Below, piece after piece: positions 16,999 to 28,085 of a stretch of DNA of 64,000 nt. The translations under genes and the position numbers were made by a program. Under the pieces are notes generated by a model, which saw nothing but the letters and a program-made list of their open reading frames with translations, did no database searches and was not told where the DNA came from. Origin of the DNA: Escherichia whittamii (GTDB lineage: Bacteria > Pseudomonadota > Gammaproteobacteria > Enterobacterales > Enterobacteriaceae). The stretch lies in contig NZ_JACSQI010000003.1 in the NCBI RefSeq assembly GCF_014836715.1, forward strand, positions 251,890 to 315,889, in the 5' to 3' direction. Each line of letters begins with the position of its first letter. Positions within the stretch are counted from its first letter, which is position 1.

Positions 16999-18990
16999 TT
17001 ACAGCAGTTCTTTTGCTTTCGCAACAACGTTGTCAACGGTGAAGCCGAACTCTTCAAACAGCAACTCTGCCGGAGCAGATTCACCGAAGGTGGTCATACC
17101 GACGATAGCACCGTTCAGGCCAACATACTTGTACCAGTAGTCAGCAATGCCTGCTTCCACTGCAACACGCGCGGTAACCGCTTTCGGCAGTACGGATTCA
17201 CGGTAAGCCGCATCCTGCTTGTCGAATGCGTCGGTAGACGGCATGGAAACCACGCGCGCTTTGACGCCTTCGGCAGTCAGTTTTTCGTATGCAGCGACAG
17301 CCAGTTCAACTTCAGAACCGGTAGCGATGAAGATCAGTTCTGGCTGACCAGCGCAGTCTTTCAGCACATAGCCACCGCGCGCGATGTTTGCCAGCTGCTC
17401 TTCTGTACGTTCCTGCTGCGCCAGGTTCTGACGGGAGAGGATCAGCGCAGTCGGGCCGTCCTGACGCTCAACGCCGTATTTCCACGCGACCGCGGATTCA
17501 ACCTGGTCGCACGGACGCCATGTAGACATGTTCGGGGTCACGCGCAGAGAAGCCACCTGCTCAACCGGCTGGTGAGTCGGGCCATCTTCGCCCAGACCGA
17601 TGGAGTCGTGGGTGTAAACCATCACCTGACGCTGTTTCATCAGCGCAGCCATACGTACGGCGTTACGTGCGTATTCCACGAACATCAGGAAGGTGGAGGT
17701 ATACGGCAGGAAGCCACCGTGCAGGGAGATACCGTTGGCAATCGCGGTCATACCGAACTCGCGAACACCGTAGTGGATGTAGTTGCCCGCAGCATCTTCG
17801 TTGATTGCTTTAGAACCAGACCACAGAGTCAGGTTGGATGGCGCCAGGTCAGCGGAACCGCCGAGGAATTCCGGCAACAGCGGGCCGAACGCTTCGATAG
17901 CATTCTGAGACGCTTTACGGCTGGCGATTTTCGCCGGGTTAGCCTGCAATTTAGCGATGAACTCTTTCGCTTTCGCGTCGAAGTCAGACGGCATTTCGCC
18001 TTTCATACGACGAGTGAATTCAGCAGCTTCCTGCGGATAAGCTTTCGCGTAAGCTGCAAACTTCTCGTTCCATGCGGATTCTTTCGCCTGGCCTGCTTCT
18101 TTCGCATCCCACTGAGCATAGATTTCAGACGGGATTTCGAACGGCGCGTATTTCCAACCCAGCTGTTCGCGGGTCAGTGCAATTTCAGCGTCGCCCAGCG
18201 GCGCGCCGTGGGAGTCATGAGTACCGGCTTTGTTTGGTGAACCGAAACCGATGATGGTTTTACACATCAGCAGGGACGGTTTGTCAGTCACTGCGCGCGC
18301 TTCTTCTACGGCGCGTTTAATGGATGCTGCGTCATGACCGTCGATGTCGCGAATAACGTGCCAGCCGTAGGCTTCGAAACGCATTGCGGTATCGTCGGTG
18401 AACCAGCCTTCAACGTGACCATCAATAGAGATGCCGTTGTCATCGTAGAACGCAATCAGTTTACCCAGCTTCAGCGTACCTGCCAGAGAGCAAACTTCGT
18501 GGGAAATGCCTTCCATCATGCAGCCGTCGCCCATGAAGGCGTAGGTGTAGTGGTCGACAATGTCGTGACCCGGACGGTTAAACTGCGCCGCCAGCGTTTT
18601 TTCTGCAATCGCCATACCGACTGCGTTGGCAATACCCTGACCCAGCGGACCAGTGGTGGTTTCTACACCAGCGGTGTAACCCACTTCCGGGTGGCCCGGC
18701 GTTTTGGAATGCAGCTGACGGAAGTTTTTCAGCTCGGATATCGGCAGATCGTAACCAGTGAGGTGCAGCAGGCTGTAGATCAGCATGGAGCCGTGGCCGT
18801 TGGACAGCACGAAGCGGTCACGGTCAGCCCAGGACGGATTCTGCGGGTTGTGTTTCAGGAAATCACGCCACAGGACTTCGGCAATGTCAGCCATACCCAT
18901 CGGGGCGCCCGGGTGACCGGATTTGGCTTTCTGTACTGCGTCCATGCTCAGCGCACGAATAGCATTGGCAAGCTCTTTACGTGAGGACAT
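16999..18990 (-). CDS. tktA: TktA, transketolase
   Basis: A 663-residue thiamine-diphosphate enzyme of the non-oxidative pentose phosphate pathway. The TPP-binding motif begins [12 protein letters not shown] and ends near FYDDN. Substrate-site elements SGHPGAPMG and [12 protein letters not shown] are intact. The start [15 protein letters not shown] at 18990 gives the known length; the open frame upstream (10 codons) is not part of the protein. Monocistronic, divergent from loiP. Confidence 0.98.
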   Translation of the reverse strand: MSSRKELANAIRALSMDAVQKAKSGHPGAPMGMADIAEVLWRDFLKHNPQNPSWADRDRFVLSNGHGSMLIYSLLHLTGYDLPISELKNFRQLHSKTPGHPEVGYTAGVETTTGPLGQGIANAVGMAIAEKTLAAQFNRPGHDIVDHYTYAFMGDGCMMEGISHEVCSLAGTLKLGKLIAFYDDNGISIDGHVEGWFTDDTAMRFEAYGWHVIRDIDGHDAASIKRAVEEARAVTDKPSLLMCKTIIGFGSPNKAGTHDSHGAPLGDAEIALTREQLGWKYAPFEIPSEIYAQWDAKEAGQAKESAWNEKFAAYAKAYPQEAAEFTRRMKGEMPSDFDAKAKEFIAKLQANPAKIASRKASQNAIEAFGPLLPEFLGGSADLAPSNLTLWSGSKAINEDAAGNYIHYGVREFGMTAIANGISLHGGFLPYTSTFLMFVEYARNAVRMAALMKQRQVMVYTHDSIGLGEDGPTHQPVEQVASLRVTPNMSTWRPCDQVESAVAWKYGVERQDGPTALILSRQNLAQQERTEEQLANIARGGYVLKDCAGQPELIFIATGSEVELAVAAYEKLTAEGVKARVVSMPSTDAFDKQDAAYRESVLPKAVTARVAVEAGIADYWYKYVGLNGAIVGMTTFGESAPAELLFEEFGFTVDNVVAKAKELL

Positions 18991-19267
18991 TTTGACTCCA
19001 GATCGGATGATGAAGGGCACGCCCTTAACGACTTGACGACAGCGCGTTTTGGGCTACGCCGGAAAATTTGCCAACAATTTACCGCAAGCCGCGCGTCATG
19101 TACATGGAACATCCTTTTGCCGTTTCAGAAATCTCTGGATCATGCTCGCATGTTGCGCAATCTGCTCGCTCGTCCGCTGCGCTTTTCCTTATACTCAGGA
19201 TGAGCGTCGATTCACCTGCAAACGGCGCATTTTTAGAATAATCCTGACCTTGTGCGGAAGAGAAAAC

Positions 19268-20026
19268 ATGAAAATTCGCGCCTTATTGGTAGCAATGAGT
19301 GTGGCAACGGTGTTGACCGGTTGCCAGAATATGGACTCCAGTGGACTGCTCTCATCAGGAGCGGAAGCTTTTCAGGCTTACAGTTTGAGCGATGCGCAGG
19401 TGAAAGCCCTGAGCGATCAGGCATGCCAGGAGATGGACAGCAAGGCGACGATTGCGCCAGACGGTAGTGAATATGCTAAACGTCTGACCACCATTGCTAC
19501 TGCACTGGGGAATAACATCAACGGTCAGCCAGTAAATTACAAAGTGTATATGGCGAAGGATGTGAACGCCTTTGCAATGGCCAACGGCTGCATCCGCGTC
19601 TATAGCGGCTTAATGGATATGATGACGGATAACGAAGTCGAAGCGGTGATCGGTCACGAAATGGGGCACGTGGCGTTAGGCCATGTGAAGAAAGGGATGC
19701 AGGTAGCACTTGGTACCAACGCTGTGCGAGTTGCGGCGGCATCGGCGGGTGGAATTGTCGGCAGTTTGTCACAGTCACAACTCGGTGACCTGGGCGAGAA
19801 ATTAGTCAATTCGCAATTCTCCCAGCGCCAGGAAGCAGAAGCGGATGATTACTCTTATGATCTTCTTCGCCAGCGTGGCATCAGCCCGGCAGGCCTTGCC
19901 ACCAGCTTTGAAAAACTGGCGAAGCTGGAAGACGGCCGCCAAAGCTCAATGTTTGACGACCATCCGGCCTCCGCCGAACGCGCCCAGCATATTCGCGACC
20001 GTATGAGCGCGGATGGGATTAAGTAA
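19268..20026 (+). CDS. loiP: LoiP, outer-membrane lipoprotein metalloprotease (M48)
   Basis: A 252-residue lipoprotein: the signal peptide ends in the lipobox LTGC (Cys19). An M48 peptidase domain has the zinc motif HEMGH at residues 130-134 and the downstream glutamate region QEAEADDYSYDLL. LoiP (YggG) is an envelope protease induced at low osmolarity that works with BepA and can cleave PhoE. ATG at 19268 is chosen because it begins the signal peptide; the open frame starts 73 codons earlier without similarity. Followed by two tandem BIMEs. Confidence 0.95.
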   Translation: MKIRALLVAMSVATVLTGCQNMDSSGLLSSGAEAFQAYSLSDAQVKALSDQACQEMDSKATIAPDGSEYAKRLTTIATALGNNINGQPVNYKVYMAKDVNAFAMANGCIRVYSGLMDMMTDNEVEAVIGHEMGHVALGHVKKGMQVALGTNAVRVAAASAGGIVGSLSQSQLGDLGEKLVNSQFSQRQEAEADDYSYDLLRQRGISPAGLATSFEKLAKLEDGRQSSMFDDHPASAERAQHIRDRMSADGIK

Positions 20027-20038
20027 GCGTTTTATTAC

Positions 20039-20245
<207 letters not shown>

Positions 20246-20272
20246 GTTAGCCGTGCGCATCTTATCCGACGC

Positions 20273-21193
20273 TTACTCGCCCTTTTTCGCCGCCTGAATA
20301 TACAGCATCTCCAGCGCCAGCGTCGCCGCAGCCAGAGCGGTGATTTCTGACTGATCGTATGCCGGAGCCACTTCCACTACGTCCATCCCAACGATGTTGA
20401 GATCTTTCAGACCACGTACCAGTTTAATGGCGCGATCGGAGGTCAGGCCGCCAATCACCGGCGTACCAGTTCCCGGCGCAAATGCAGGATCCAGGCAGTC
20501 GATATCAAAGGTCAGGTAAACCGGCATATCACCTACAATCTGCTTCACCTGAGCGATAACGTCATCCACGCTGCGATCGTTCACCTGGCAGGCGTCCAGC
20601 ACGGTAAAGCCGTTGTCTTTATCGAACTCGGTACGAATACCAATCTGTACGGAATGATTCGGGTCGATCAGACCTTCTTTCGGCGCGGTATAGAACATGG
20701 TGCCGTGGTCAAATTCACAACCGTTAGCGTAGGTATCGGTGTGGGCGTCAAAGTGCACCAGCGCCATTTTGCCGAAATGTTTCGCATGGGCGCGCAGCAG
20801 CGGCAGCGTAACAAAGTGGTCACCACCGAAGGAGAGCATACGTTTACCAGCAGCCAGCAGTTTTTCTGCGTGCGCCTGCAGTTTCTCGCTCATTTCACGG
20901 GCATCGCCGAAGGCATACACCAGATCGCCGCAGTCCACGACGTTCAGACGCTCACGCATGTCGAAATTCCACGGGAAGCGGTTGTGTTCCCAGGCCAGAT
21001 TAGTTGAAACCTGACGGATCGCCGCCGGACCGTGGCGTCCACCCGCACGACCAGAGGTGGCCATATCGAACGGCACGCCGGTAATCACCCAGTCAGCGTC
21101 ACTGTCGTACGGCTGGAAGTTCATCGGCAGGCGTAAAAAACCAAAGGCGTTGGAAACCAGTGAGTTATCGTATTGATGACCTAAGGTGCTCAT
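20273..21193 (-). CDS. speB: SpeB, agmatinase
   Basis: A 306-residue ureohydrolase that converts agmatine to putrescine and urea, completing the arginine route to polyamines begun by SpeA. The three Mn-binding motifs are present: [15 protein letters not shown] and DIDCLDPAF. In K-12 it lies directly after speA. Here a lipoprotein gene and two terminators stand between them, so speB needs its own promoter in 21194-21328. Confidence 0.97.
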   Translation of the reverse strand: MSTLGHQYDNSLVSNAFGFLRLPMNFQPYDSDADWVITGVPFDMATSGRAGGRHGPAAIRQVSTNLAWEHNRFPWNFDMRERLNVVDCGDLVYAFGDAREMSEKLQAHAEKLLAAGKRMLSFGGDHFVTLPLLRAHAKHFGKMALVHFDAHTDTYANGCEFDHGTMFYTAPKEGLIDPNHSVQIGIRTEFDKDNGFTVLDACQVNDRSVDDVIAQVKQIVGDMPVYLTFDIDCLDPAFAPGTGTPVIGGLTSDRAIKLVRGLKDLNIVGMDVVEVAPAYDQSEITALAAATLALEMLYIQAAKKGE

Positions 21194-21221
21194 GGATGGA
21201 CTCCTATTACAAAGTCGATAT

Positions 21222-21263
21222 AAAAAAACCCTTCCGCGTCGTTAGGCCCGACGAGGAAGGGTT
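21222..21263 (-). terminator. Strong terminator upstream of speB
   Basis: On the minus strand a long stem (AACCCTTCC with GGAAGGGTT, extended inward by TCGTCG/CGACG) is followed by a run of seven Ts (RC of 21222-21228). It lies 65 nt after the lipoprotein gene. Confidence 0.8.
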
Positions 21264-21328
21264 GGATTTGCGAAACACAAGTTTGTGCTAATTATCGCCT
21301 TAAATGGGCGAGGCATCAAGCGAGGTTG

Positions 21329-22060
21329 CTATTTACGACACGGTGGCGGCGCATAGCCATTGTTGTCTGCCGGAAAGGCTTGCGCAGAGCACGGCGGCAG
21401 CGAGTTTTTCGCCGGGCCTTGCAATTCAAAGGCGGCAAAGCCGATTACCCCGGTATTACGCACATCGCCTTGCGCTGAATTAGCGGCGTAGGAATCAGCA
21501 ACGTTGGCGAACTGAAAGGCTGCTTCGGTATGTTTATCTTTACGGAAACCTTTAATCGCTAACGACTCACCGGCATTCACAATATAGCCATTGTTATTCA
21601 GCGAACCTTGTTTACCATTCAGAACATCCAGGCCATCAACCGTAGCAACAATCTCGTAGTTGGTGTTACGACTGTAATTACGGACATATAATTGATAATT
21701 CATTCCTACCCTGGCATGAACAATATATCGCGGTTCATTATTTGATGAATCATACACTCGCGTAATAGGTAACGAATTAAAATTAGCATCGCGAATAGCA
21801 TATTCCAGTTCGTTAATCCGAATGCTATAAACGCGGTCGTAGCCGGAAGGAACATTAGTCGAATAACTAATAACGATCATCTCTGCCGGATCGCGCCAGG
21901 CGCGTTCAGCAGATACGCCCTGAACCGTTGAGTGCACATCCCCACCCCAGGCGGTGCCGACATTGCCAGATGCGCTGCTATTATACTGCGCATTACTGGC
22001 GCACCCCGCCAGCAGCACAATTAATCCTATCAATGCACCGCGTAGTTTCCATTTTTTCAT
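21329..22060 (-). CDS. Uncharacterised lipoprotein inserted between speA and speB
   Basis: A 243-residue protein with a lipoprotein signal peptide (lipobox LAGC, Cys20). The mature part is rich in Tyr, Asn and Ser, and has two C-terminal cysteines in PPC motifs (LPPCSAQ, APPPCRK). Segments such as YIVHARVGMNYQLYVRNYSRN suggest a beta-rich secreted domain. I do not recognise a family. It has its own terminator downstream, and the speA terminator lies upstream, so it is an independent unit. It is not in K-12 at this place as I remember it. Confidence 0.75.
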   Translation of the reverse strand: MKKWKLRGALIGLIVLLAGCASNAQYNSSASGNVGTAWGGDVHSTVQGVSAERAWRDPAEMIVISYSTNVPSGYDRVYSIRINELEYAIRDANFNSLPITRVYDSSNNEPRYIVHARVGMNYQLYVRNYSRNTNYEIVATVDGLDVLNGKQGSLNNNGYIVNAGESLAIKGFRKDKHTEAAFQFANVADSYAANSAQGDVRNTGVIGFAAFELQGPAKNSLPPCSAQAFPADNNGYAPPPCRK

Positions 22061-22150
22061 AACCGTTCCCTCTGCATTTAATTAATGCAGCGATTGTAGG
22101 GAGATTATTTAAGAAGAAAAGCAGCCAATTTATTTTTAAGAATATATAAA

Positions 22151-22187
22151 AAGAAAACGGGCCGATTTAATCATTTAAATCGGCCCG
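22151..22187 (-). terminator. speA terminator
   Basis: A 13-bp perfect stem (22175-22187 with 22158-22170), loop of 4, followed on the minus strand by TTTTCTTTTT. It is 18 nt past the speA stop. Confidence 0.9.
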
Positions 22188-22205
22188 CCAGTGGAATAAT
22201 CTTAA

Positions 22206-24182
22206 TTATTCATCTTCAAGATAGGTATAACCGTACAAACCTGCCTCGAACTCTTCCAGGAACTGTTGTTGCAGTTCAGCATCAAGATCGGTGTTCTTCA
22301 CTTGATCACGGAACTGGGTTAACAGTGTTTTCGGATCGAGCTGCACATATTGCAGCATATCCGCCACGGTATCACCTTCATCAGACAGTTCCACTTCTAC
22401 GCTACCGTCAGGGAAGACAAACACATCAACCGCTTCGGTATCACCAAACAGGTTGTGCATGTTGCCGAGGATCTCCTGATATGCGCCGACCATAAAGAAA
22501 CCGAGCATCGGCGGATTCTCCGGATCGTATTCCGGCATTGGCATTGTCGTGGCAATACCGTCACCATCGATATAGTGATCGATAGCACCGTCAGAATCAC
22601 AGGTAATATCCAGCAGCACAGCGCGGCGTTCCGGCACTTGATCCAGCCCTTCCAGCGGCAGAACCGGGAATAGCTGGTCGATCCCCCATGCATCCGGCAT
22701 CGACTGGAACAACGAGAAGTTGACGTACATCTTGTCCGCCATACGTTCCTGCAATTCGTCGATAATCGGACGATGCGCACGGTTTTGCGGATCCAGTTGC
22801 TTCTGCACTTCGTGACACATACTCAGATAGAGCTGTTCCGCCCATGCGCGCTCTTGCAGGCTAAAGGTGCCGGAAGAGTATCCGATGTGGATATCGTGCA
22901 AGTCCATCTGGCTGTCATGCAGCCACTCACGAAGAGAGCGGCGAGTCCCCGGTTCGTGCATTTCCTGCCAGGTTTCCCACATGCTTTGCAGTGCGCGCGG
23001 CGCGTCATCTGCGGGCGCGGTCGGCACCGTGTATTCGTTACGTTCCACGCCGATGATATTAGACACCAGCACGGTATGGTGAGCAGTCACCGCACGACCC
23101 GATTCGGTGATCACCGTCGGATGCGGCAGACCATTTTCTTCACAGGCATCGCCAATCGCCCAAATGATATTGTTGGCGTATTCATTGAGGCCGTAGTTCA
23201 CCGAACAATCGGACTGCGAACGAGTACCTTCATAATCCACGCCCAGACCGCCGCCGACGTCAAAGCACTGAATATTAACGCCGAGCTTGTGCAGCTCAAC
23301 ATAGAAGCGCGCGGATTCACGAACGCCGGTGGCGATATCGCGAATATTCGCCATCTGCGAACCAAGGTGGAAGTGCAACAATTGCAGGCTGTCAAGACGC
23401 CCTGCTTCACGTAGCGTTTCAACCAGTTGCAGTACCTGAGTCGCAGCCAGGCCGAACTTCGATTTTTCCCCGCCGGAGGACTGCCATTTGCCCGAGCCCT
23501 GTGAAGCCAGACGCGCACGCACGCCCAGACGAGGAACGACATTCAGACGTTCTGCTTCATCCAGCACAATGGCGATTTCTGACATCTTCTCAATGACCAG
23601 ATAGACCTTGTGACCCATCTTCTCGCCAATCAGCGCCAGACGGATATATTCGCGGTCTTTATAACCATTACAGACGATGACGCTGCGGGTCATGCCTGCA
23701 TGCGCAAGCACCGCCATCAACTCTGCTTTCGAGCCGGCTTCCAGTCCCAGCGGTTCGCCAGAATGAATCAGGGACTCAATCACGCGGCGATGCTGGTTAA
23801 CTTTAATTGGATAAACGAGGAAGTAGTCGCCGTTATAGCCGTAAGATTCACGCGCACGTTTAAACGCGGCGTTAATGGAACGCAAACGGTGCTGCAGGAT
23901 CTGCGGGAAACAGAACAGTGCAGGCAGACGCTGGCCCTGTGCTTCGCGGGTTTTCACCAACTGCGCGAGATCAACGCGAGCTTCCGGGACGTCCGGGTCC
24001 GGGCACACGCTGATGTGGCCCAACTCGTTAACGTCATAGTAGTTATTGCCCCACCAGGCAATATTGTAAGTACGCAGCATCTTGCTGGCTTCCTGGGAGC
24101 TCATTGCAACCTCCTGCATGGAGCGTAGTACACCGTGTTCGCCCGCTGACGAAGGCAAACTCATAGACATGTCGTCAGACAT
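22206..24182 (-). CDS. speA: SpeA, biosynthetic arginine decarboxylase
   Basis: A 658-residue fold III PLP enzyme that decarboxylates arginine to agmatine. The PLP lysine lies in YPIKVNQH, the phosphate-binding glycines in [12 protein letters not shown]. The start [12 protein letters not shown] at 24182 gives the known length; four extra codons upstream are open. It begins 8 nt after the small gene yqgB, so the two are very likely co-transcribed. Its own terminator separates it from the downstream lipoprotein gene. Confidence 0.97.
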   Translation of the reverse strand: MSDDMSMSLPSSAGEHGVLRSMQEVAMSSQEASKMLRTYNIAWWGNNYYDVNELGHISVCPDPDVPEARVDLAQLVKTREAQGQRLPALFCFPQILQHRLRSINAAFKRARESYGYNGDYFLVYPIKVNQHRRVIESLIHSGEPLGLEAGSKAELMAVLAHAGMTRSVIVCNGYKDREYIRLALIGEKMGHKVYLVIEKMSEIAIVLDEAERLNVVPRLGVRARLASQGSGKWQSSGGEKSKFGLAATQVLQLVETLREAGRLDSLQLLHFHLGSQMANIRDIATGVRESARFYVELHKLGVNIQCFDVGGGLGVDYEGTRSQSDCSVNYGLNEYANNIIWAIGDACEENGLPHPTVITESGRAVTAHHTVLVSNIIGVERNEYTVPTAPADDAPRALQSMWETWQEMHEPGTRRSLREWLHDSQMDLHDIHIGYSSGTFSLQERAWAEQLYLSMCHEVQKQLDPQNRAHRPIIDELQERMADKMYVNFSLFQSMPDAWGIDQLFPVLPLEGLDQVPERRAVLLDITCDSDGAIDHYIDGDGIATTMPMPEYDPENPPMLGFFMVGAYQEILGNMHNLFGDTEAVDVFVFPDGSVEVELSDEGDTVADMLQYVQLDPKTLLTQFRDQVKNTDLDAELQQQFLEEFEAGLYGYTYLEDE

Positions 24183-24190
24183 AGCGAACC

Positions 24191-24322
24191 TCAAATTATT
24201 TTATTAAGTGTAAAACAGTTAACCACTATCGCAGCCTCAAACTGCGATAACAACCCATAAGCACACGGATTTTCCAGCAGCGTATGCTGACGCTCCGACT
24301 GCGCAATCGGTTTCTTTTTCAT
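24191..24322 (-). CDS. yqgB: YqgB, small protein upstream of speA
   Basis: A 43-residue protein (start [16 protein letters not shown], end TLNKII), ATG at 24322. It is below common gene-caller size but matches K-12 YqgB almost residue for residue from memory. Its stop is 8 nt before the speA start, so it is effectively a leader gene of speA. Function is not established to my knowledge. Conservation of the frame across strains argues it is translated. Confidence 0.85.
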   Translation of the reverse strand: MKKKPIAQSERQHTLLENPCAYGLLSQFEAAIVVNCFTLNKII

Positions 24323-24457
24323 AACATTATTAAGCACATAACCGAACGTAAGTGTGACAGTTCGGCGAAACCACGAGAAAACTCTTGTTTTTACAAGAGC
24401 GCCCTTGTTCAGTCCTCAATAACTGTTGCCAGCTCTTGAATCCTGAGAAGCGCCGAG

Positions 24458-24673
24458 ATGGGTATAACATCGGCAGGTATGCAAAGCAGGGATGCAGAGT
24501 GCGGGGAACGAATCTTCACCAGAACGGTGAGACTGATTAAGCAGCAGACAACGGTTCATTATTTCGTATCACCTCCACGGCCGCCTGTTAAGACGAACCA
24601 ACAAGCCAAAACTCTGATTTCAACCCGGCTGGAAGTGGCAACACGAAAGAATCGTCGTGTGCTTTTTATTTAA
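24458..24673 (+). CDS. yqgC: YqgC, small hypothetical protein
   Basis: A 71-residue basic frame (start [17 protein letters not shown]) lying between yqgB and metK on the plus strand. It corresponds to the annotated K-12 gene yqgC. No domain, signal peptide or membrane segment is visible, and composition is not clearly coding. It could be a spurious call preserved in annotations. Confidence 0.45.
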   Translation: MGITSAGMQSRDAECGERIFTRTVRLIKQQTTVHYFVSPPRPPVKTNQQAKTLISTRLEVATRKNRRVLFI

Positions 24674-24936
24674 GCCGCGCGCCGCGTTTTATACCCCACA
24701 ATGGCAGAAAATTGCAAAAGATAAATACGCAGAATGCCAGCATTGTCAGGAAAAATTTCCAGCCACGTTTTTAACAGAATGAGACACGATTCAAAAAAAA
24801 GTGGAAATCGGGTGAAGGATTGACCTAAAATAGCCATCCAGATGTTAATCCATCCATACTGATTAACACTCAGACTGCCAGTGTTTTTAACCTGTCGAGT
24901 CGTGGTAGGATCCGCTACCACAGAAAATCCACACAA
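24670..24936 (-). CDS. yqgD: YqgD, small hypothetical inner-membrane protein
   Basis: An 88-codon frame with one hydrophobic stretch ([20 protein letters not shown]). It corresponds to K-12 yqgD, which as I recall is annotated a few codons shorter. It lies antisense over the metK promoter and MetJ-site region, which makes true coding function doubtful. Overlaps the end of yqgC by 4 nt on the other strand. Confidence 0.4.
   Translation of the reverse strand: MCGFSVVADPTTTRQVKNTGSLSVNQYGWINIWMAILGQSFTRFPLFFESCLILLKTWLEIFPDNAGILRIYLLQFSAIVGYKTRRAA
24832..24863. promoter_or_regulatory. Candidate MetJ boxes upstream of metK
   Basis: Four adjacent 8-mers, AGCCATCC, AGATGTTA, ATCCATCC, ATACTGAT, match the met box AGACGTCT at 5, 5, 4 and 4 positions. 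Tandem weak boxes are the known MetJ pattern at metK. Confidence 0.5.
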
Positions 24937-24976
24937 CAGTTTGAGCTAACCAAATTCTCTTTAGGTGATATTAAAT

Positions 24977-26131
24977 ATGGCAAAACACCTTTTTACGTCC
25001 GAGTCCGTCTCTGAAGGGCATCCTGACAAAATTGCTGACCAAATCTCTGATGCCGTTTTAGACGCGATCCTCGAACAGGATCCGAAAGCACGCGTTGCTT
25101 GCGAAACCTACGTAAAAACCGGCATGGTTTTAGTTGGCGGTGAAATCACCACCAGCGCCTGGGTAGACATCGAAGAGATCACCCGTAACACCGTTCGCGA
25201 AATTGGCTATGTGCATTCCGACATGGGCTTTGACGCTAACTCTTGTGCGGTCCTGAGCGCCATCGGCAAACAGTCTCCTGACATCAACCAGGGCGTTGAC
25301 CGTGCCGATCCGCTGGAACAGGGCGCGGGTGACCAGGGTCTGATGTTTGGTTACGCAACCAATGAAACCGACGTGCTGATGCCAGCCCCAATCACCTATG
25401 CACACCGTCTGGTACAGCGTCAGGCCGAAGTGCGTAAAAACGGCACTCTGCCGTGGCTGCGCCCGGACGCGAAAAGCCAGGTGACCTTCCAGTATGACGA
25501 CGGCAAAATCGTCGGCATCGATGCTGTCGTGCTTTCCACTCAGCACTCTGAAGATATCGACCAGAAATCTCTGCAAGAAGCGGTGATGGAAGAGATCATC
25601 AAGCCGATTCTGCCGGCTGAATGGCTGACTCCCGCTACCAAATTCTTCATCAACCCGACCGGGCGTTTTGTTATCGGCGGCCCGATGGGCGACTGCGGCC
25701 TGACTGGTCGTAAAATTATCGTTGATACCTACGGCGGCATGGCACGTCACGGTGGCGGCGCGTTCTCTGGTAAAGATCCATCAAAAGTGGACCGTTCTGC
25801 AGCCTACGCAGCACGTTATGTAGCGAAAAACATCGTGGCTGCGGGCCTGGCTGACCGTTGCGAAATCCAGGTTTCCTACGCAATCGGCGTGGCAGAGCCG
25901 ACTTCCATCATGGTGGAAACTTTCGGTACTGAGAAAGTGCCTTCTGAACAGCTGACCCTGCTGGTGCGCGAGTTCTTCGACCTGCGTCCATACGGTCTGA
26001 TTAAGATGCTGGATCTGCTGCACCCGATCTACAAAGAGACTGCAGCATACGGTCACTTTGGCCGCGAACATTTCCCGTGGGAAAAAACCGACAAAGCGCA
26101 ACTGCTGCGCGATGCTGCCGGTCTGAAATAA
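24977..26131 (+). CDS. metK: MetK, S-adenosylmethionine synthetase
   Basis: A 384-residue essential enzyme that makes S-adenosylmethionine from methionine and ATP. Family motifs are intact: [30 protein letters not shown] and [14 protein letters not shown]. The start [10 protein letters not shown] at 24977 gives the known length; a GTG four codons upstream is open but not used in the family. Monocistronic with a strong terminator. Probably repressed by MetJ through the weak boxes upstream. Confidence 0.98.
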   Translation: MAKHLFTSESVSEGHPDKIADQISDAVLDAILEQDPKARVACETYVKTGMVLVGGEITTSAWVDIEEITRNTVREIGYVHSDMGFDANSCAVLSAIGKQSPDINQGVDRADPLEQGAGDQGLMFGYATNETDVLMPAPITYAHRLVQRQAEVRKNGTLPWLRPDAKSQVTFQYDDGKIVGIDAVVLSTQHSEDIDQKSLQEAVMEEIIKPILPAEWLTPATKFFINPTGRFVIGGPMGDCGLTGRKIIVDTYGGMARHGGGAFSGKDPSKVDRSAAYAARYVAKNIVAAGLADRCEIQVSYAIGVAEPTSIMVETFGTEKVPSEQLTLLVREFFDLRPYGLIKMLDLLHPIYKETAAYGHFGREHFPWEKTDKAQLLRDAAGLK

Positions 26132-26150
26132 TCTTTCATTACCCGCTTTC

Positions 26151-26180
26151 AAAGGCCAGCCTCGCGCTGGCCTTTTCTTT
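26151..26180 (+). terminator. metK terminator
   Basis: A 10-bp stem (26151-26160 with 26166-26175), loop of 5, then TTCTTTT, 19 nt past the stop. Confidence 0.85.
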
Positions 26181-26190
26181 TCCAGAAAAA

Positions 26191-26270
26191 TGCCTGCTGC
26201 GCTACGCTTATCAGACCTACAACCATCGCTACATGTAGACTGGATAAGGCGTTCACGCCGCATCCGGCAA
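26191..26270. repeat. BIME (paired REP elements)
   Basis: Opposed REP sequences (GCCTGCTGCGCTACGCTTAT and GGCGTTCACGCCGCATCCGG) around a short linker, just past the metK terminator. Confidence 0.8.
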
Positions 26271-26516
26271 AAAAGCCGCCCGCAATATAACTTCATTCTT
26301 CCTGAACACCTTTACCCGTAAATTATCACCACCACTGAAACCGATTACATCAACGATACCAGCCAATCATTCCTACTATTTTCATCGTATTATTAAGTTT
26401 TCACAGTTGTTACATTTCTTTTCAGCAAAGTCTTAATTGCAGATGACATCACTTAATCTATGATGATATAACTCAATTATTTTCATGTACTTAAATTATA
26501 ACAATAATGAATGTTA

Positions 26517-26532
26517 GTGTAATCGATTACAC
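26517..26532. promoter_or_regulatory. GalR/GalS operator of galP
   Basis: GTGTAATCGATTACAC is a perfect palindrome fitting the gal operator pattern GTGTAAnCGnTTACAC, 82 bp upstream of the galP start. Confidence 0.9.
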
Positions 26533-26535
26533 TGA

Positions 26536-26551
26536 TGTGATTTGCTTCACA
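26536..26551. promoter_or_regulatory. CRP site of galP
   Basis: TGTGATTTGCTTCACA matches both CRP half-sites perfectly. It is 3 bp from the gal operator, the arrangement expected for galactose induction plus catabolite control. Confidence 0.85.
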
Positions 26552-26614
26552 TCTTTTTACGTCGTACTCACCTATCTTAATTCACAATAAAAAATAACCA
26601 TATTGGAGGGCATC

Positions 26615-28009
26615 ATGCCTGACGCTAAAAAACAGGGGCGGTCAAACAAGGCAATGACGTTTTTCGTCTGCTTCCTTGCTGCTCTGGCGGGATTACTCTT
26701 TGGCCTGGATATCGGTGTAATTGCTGGCGCACTGCCGTTTATTGCAGATGAATTCCAGATTACCTCGCACACGCAAGAATGGGTCGTAAGCTCCATGATG
26801 TTTGGTGCGGCGGTCGGTGCGGTAGGCAGCGGCTGGCTCTCCTTTAAACTCGGGCGCAAAAAGAGCCTGATGATCGGCGCAATCCTGTTTGTTGCCGGTT
26901 CGCTGTTTTCTGCCGCTGCGCCGAACGTTGAAGTGCTGATTCTTTCCCGCGTGTTGCTGGGACTGGCGGTGGGTGTGGCCTCCTATACCGCGCCGCTTTA
27001 CCTCTCCGAGATTGCGCCAGAGAAAATTCGCGGCAGTATGATCTCGATGTATCAGTTGATGATCACTATCGGGATCCTCGGTGCTTATCTTTCTGATACC
27101 GCCTTCAGCTACACCGGCGCATGGCGCTGGATGCTGGGTGTGATTATCATCCCGGCAATTTTGCTACTGATTGGCGTCTTCTTCCTGCCAGACAGTCCAC
27201 GTTGGTTTGCTGCCAAACGCCGCTTTGTTGATGCCGAACGCGTGCTGATGCGCCTGCGCGACACCAGCGCGGAAGCCAAACGCGAACTGGATGAAATCCG
27301 TGAAAGTTTGCAAGTTAAACAGAGCGGTTGGGCGCTGTTCAAAGAGAACAGCAACTTCCGCCGCGCGGTGTTCCTTGGCGTACTGTTGCAGGTGATGCAG
27401 CAATTCACCGGGATGAACGTCATCATGTATTACGCGCCGAAAATCTTCGAACTGGCAGGATATACCAACACAACTGAACAAATGTGGGGGACCGTGATCG
27501 TCGGCCTGACCAACGTACTCGCCACCTTCATCGCTATCGGCCTTGTTGACCGCTGGGGACGTAAACCAACATTGACGCTGGGCTTCCTGGTAATGGCAGT
27601 GGGCATGGGCGTACTGGGTACAATGATGCACATCGGTATTCACTCACCGTCGGCGCAGTATTTCGCCATCGCCATGCTGCTGATGTTTATTGTCGGTTTT
27701 GCCATGAGTGCCGGTCCGCTGATTTGGGTACTATGCTCCGAAATTCAGCCGCTGAAAGGCCGCGATTTTGGCATCACCTGCTCCACTGCCACCAACTGGA
27801 TTGCCAACATGATCGTTGGCGCAACGTTCCTGACCATGCTCAACACGCTGGGTAACGCCAACACCTTCTGGGTGTATGCTGCTCTGAACGTACTGTTTAT
27901 CCTGCTGACATTGTGGCTGGTACCGGAAACCAAACACGTTTCGCTGGAACATATTGAACGTAATCTGATGAAAGGTCGTAAACTGCGCGAAATCGGCGCT
28001 CACGATTAA
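26615..28009 (+). CDS. galP: GalP, galactose:proton symporter
   Basis: A 464-residue major facilitator sugar porter with twelve membrane segments. Sugar-porter signatures are present: GRKKS after segment 2, [30 protein letters not shown] and VPETKH near the end. It imports galactose (and glucose) with H+. The start [11 protein letters not shown] at 26615 follows GGAGGG; four upstream codons are open. A perfect gal operator and CRP site precede it, and a hairpin terminator follows. Confidence 0.98.
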   Translation: MPDAKKQGRSNKAMTFFVCFLAALAGLLFGLDIGVIAGALPFIADEFQITSHTQEWVVSSMMFGAAVGAVGSGWLSFKLGRKKSLMIGAILFVAGSLFSAAAPNVEVLILSRVLLGLAVGVASYTAPLYLSEIAPEKIRGSMISMYQLMITIGILGAYLSDTAFSYTGAWRWMLGVIIIPAILLLIGVFFLPDSPRWFAAKRRFVDAERVLMRLRDTSAEAKRELDEIRESLQVKQSGWALFKENSNFRRAVFLGVLLQVMQQFTGMNVIMYYAPKIFELAGYTNTTEQMWGTVIVGLTNVLATFIAIGLVDRWGRKPTLTLGFLVMAVGMGVLGTMMHIGIHSPSAQYFAIAMLLMFIVGFAMSAGPLIWVLCSEIQPLKGRDFGITCSTATNWIANMIVGATFLTMLNTLGNANTFWVYAALNVLFILLTLWLVPETKHVSLEHIERNLMKGRKLREIGAHD

Positions 28010-28017
28010 TCTCCTCA

Positions 28018-28043
28018 GGCTTCCTCCCGTCATGGAGGAAGCC
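28018..28043 (+). terminator. galP terminator
   Basis: A 10-bp perfect stem (28018-28027 with 28034-28043), loop of 6, 9 nt past the stop; only a moderate T tract follows. Confidence 0.65.
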
Positions 28044-28085
28044 ACCTCTTGCAGTCATCTTTTCTTCGCTCTATCCTCTGCCGCT

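Noticed and set aside
16927..18240. 437-codon plus-strand frame over tktA
   Set aside because: Antisense shadow of the codon-biased tktA gene, beginning in a REP element; no start signal or family similarity.
22773..23414. Plus-strand frame opposite speA
   Set aside because: Shadow of speA; low-complexity His/Arg-rich translation and no ribosome site.
25130..25750. Minus-strand frame opposite metK
   Set aside because: Shadow of the highly expressed metK gene with no independent support.
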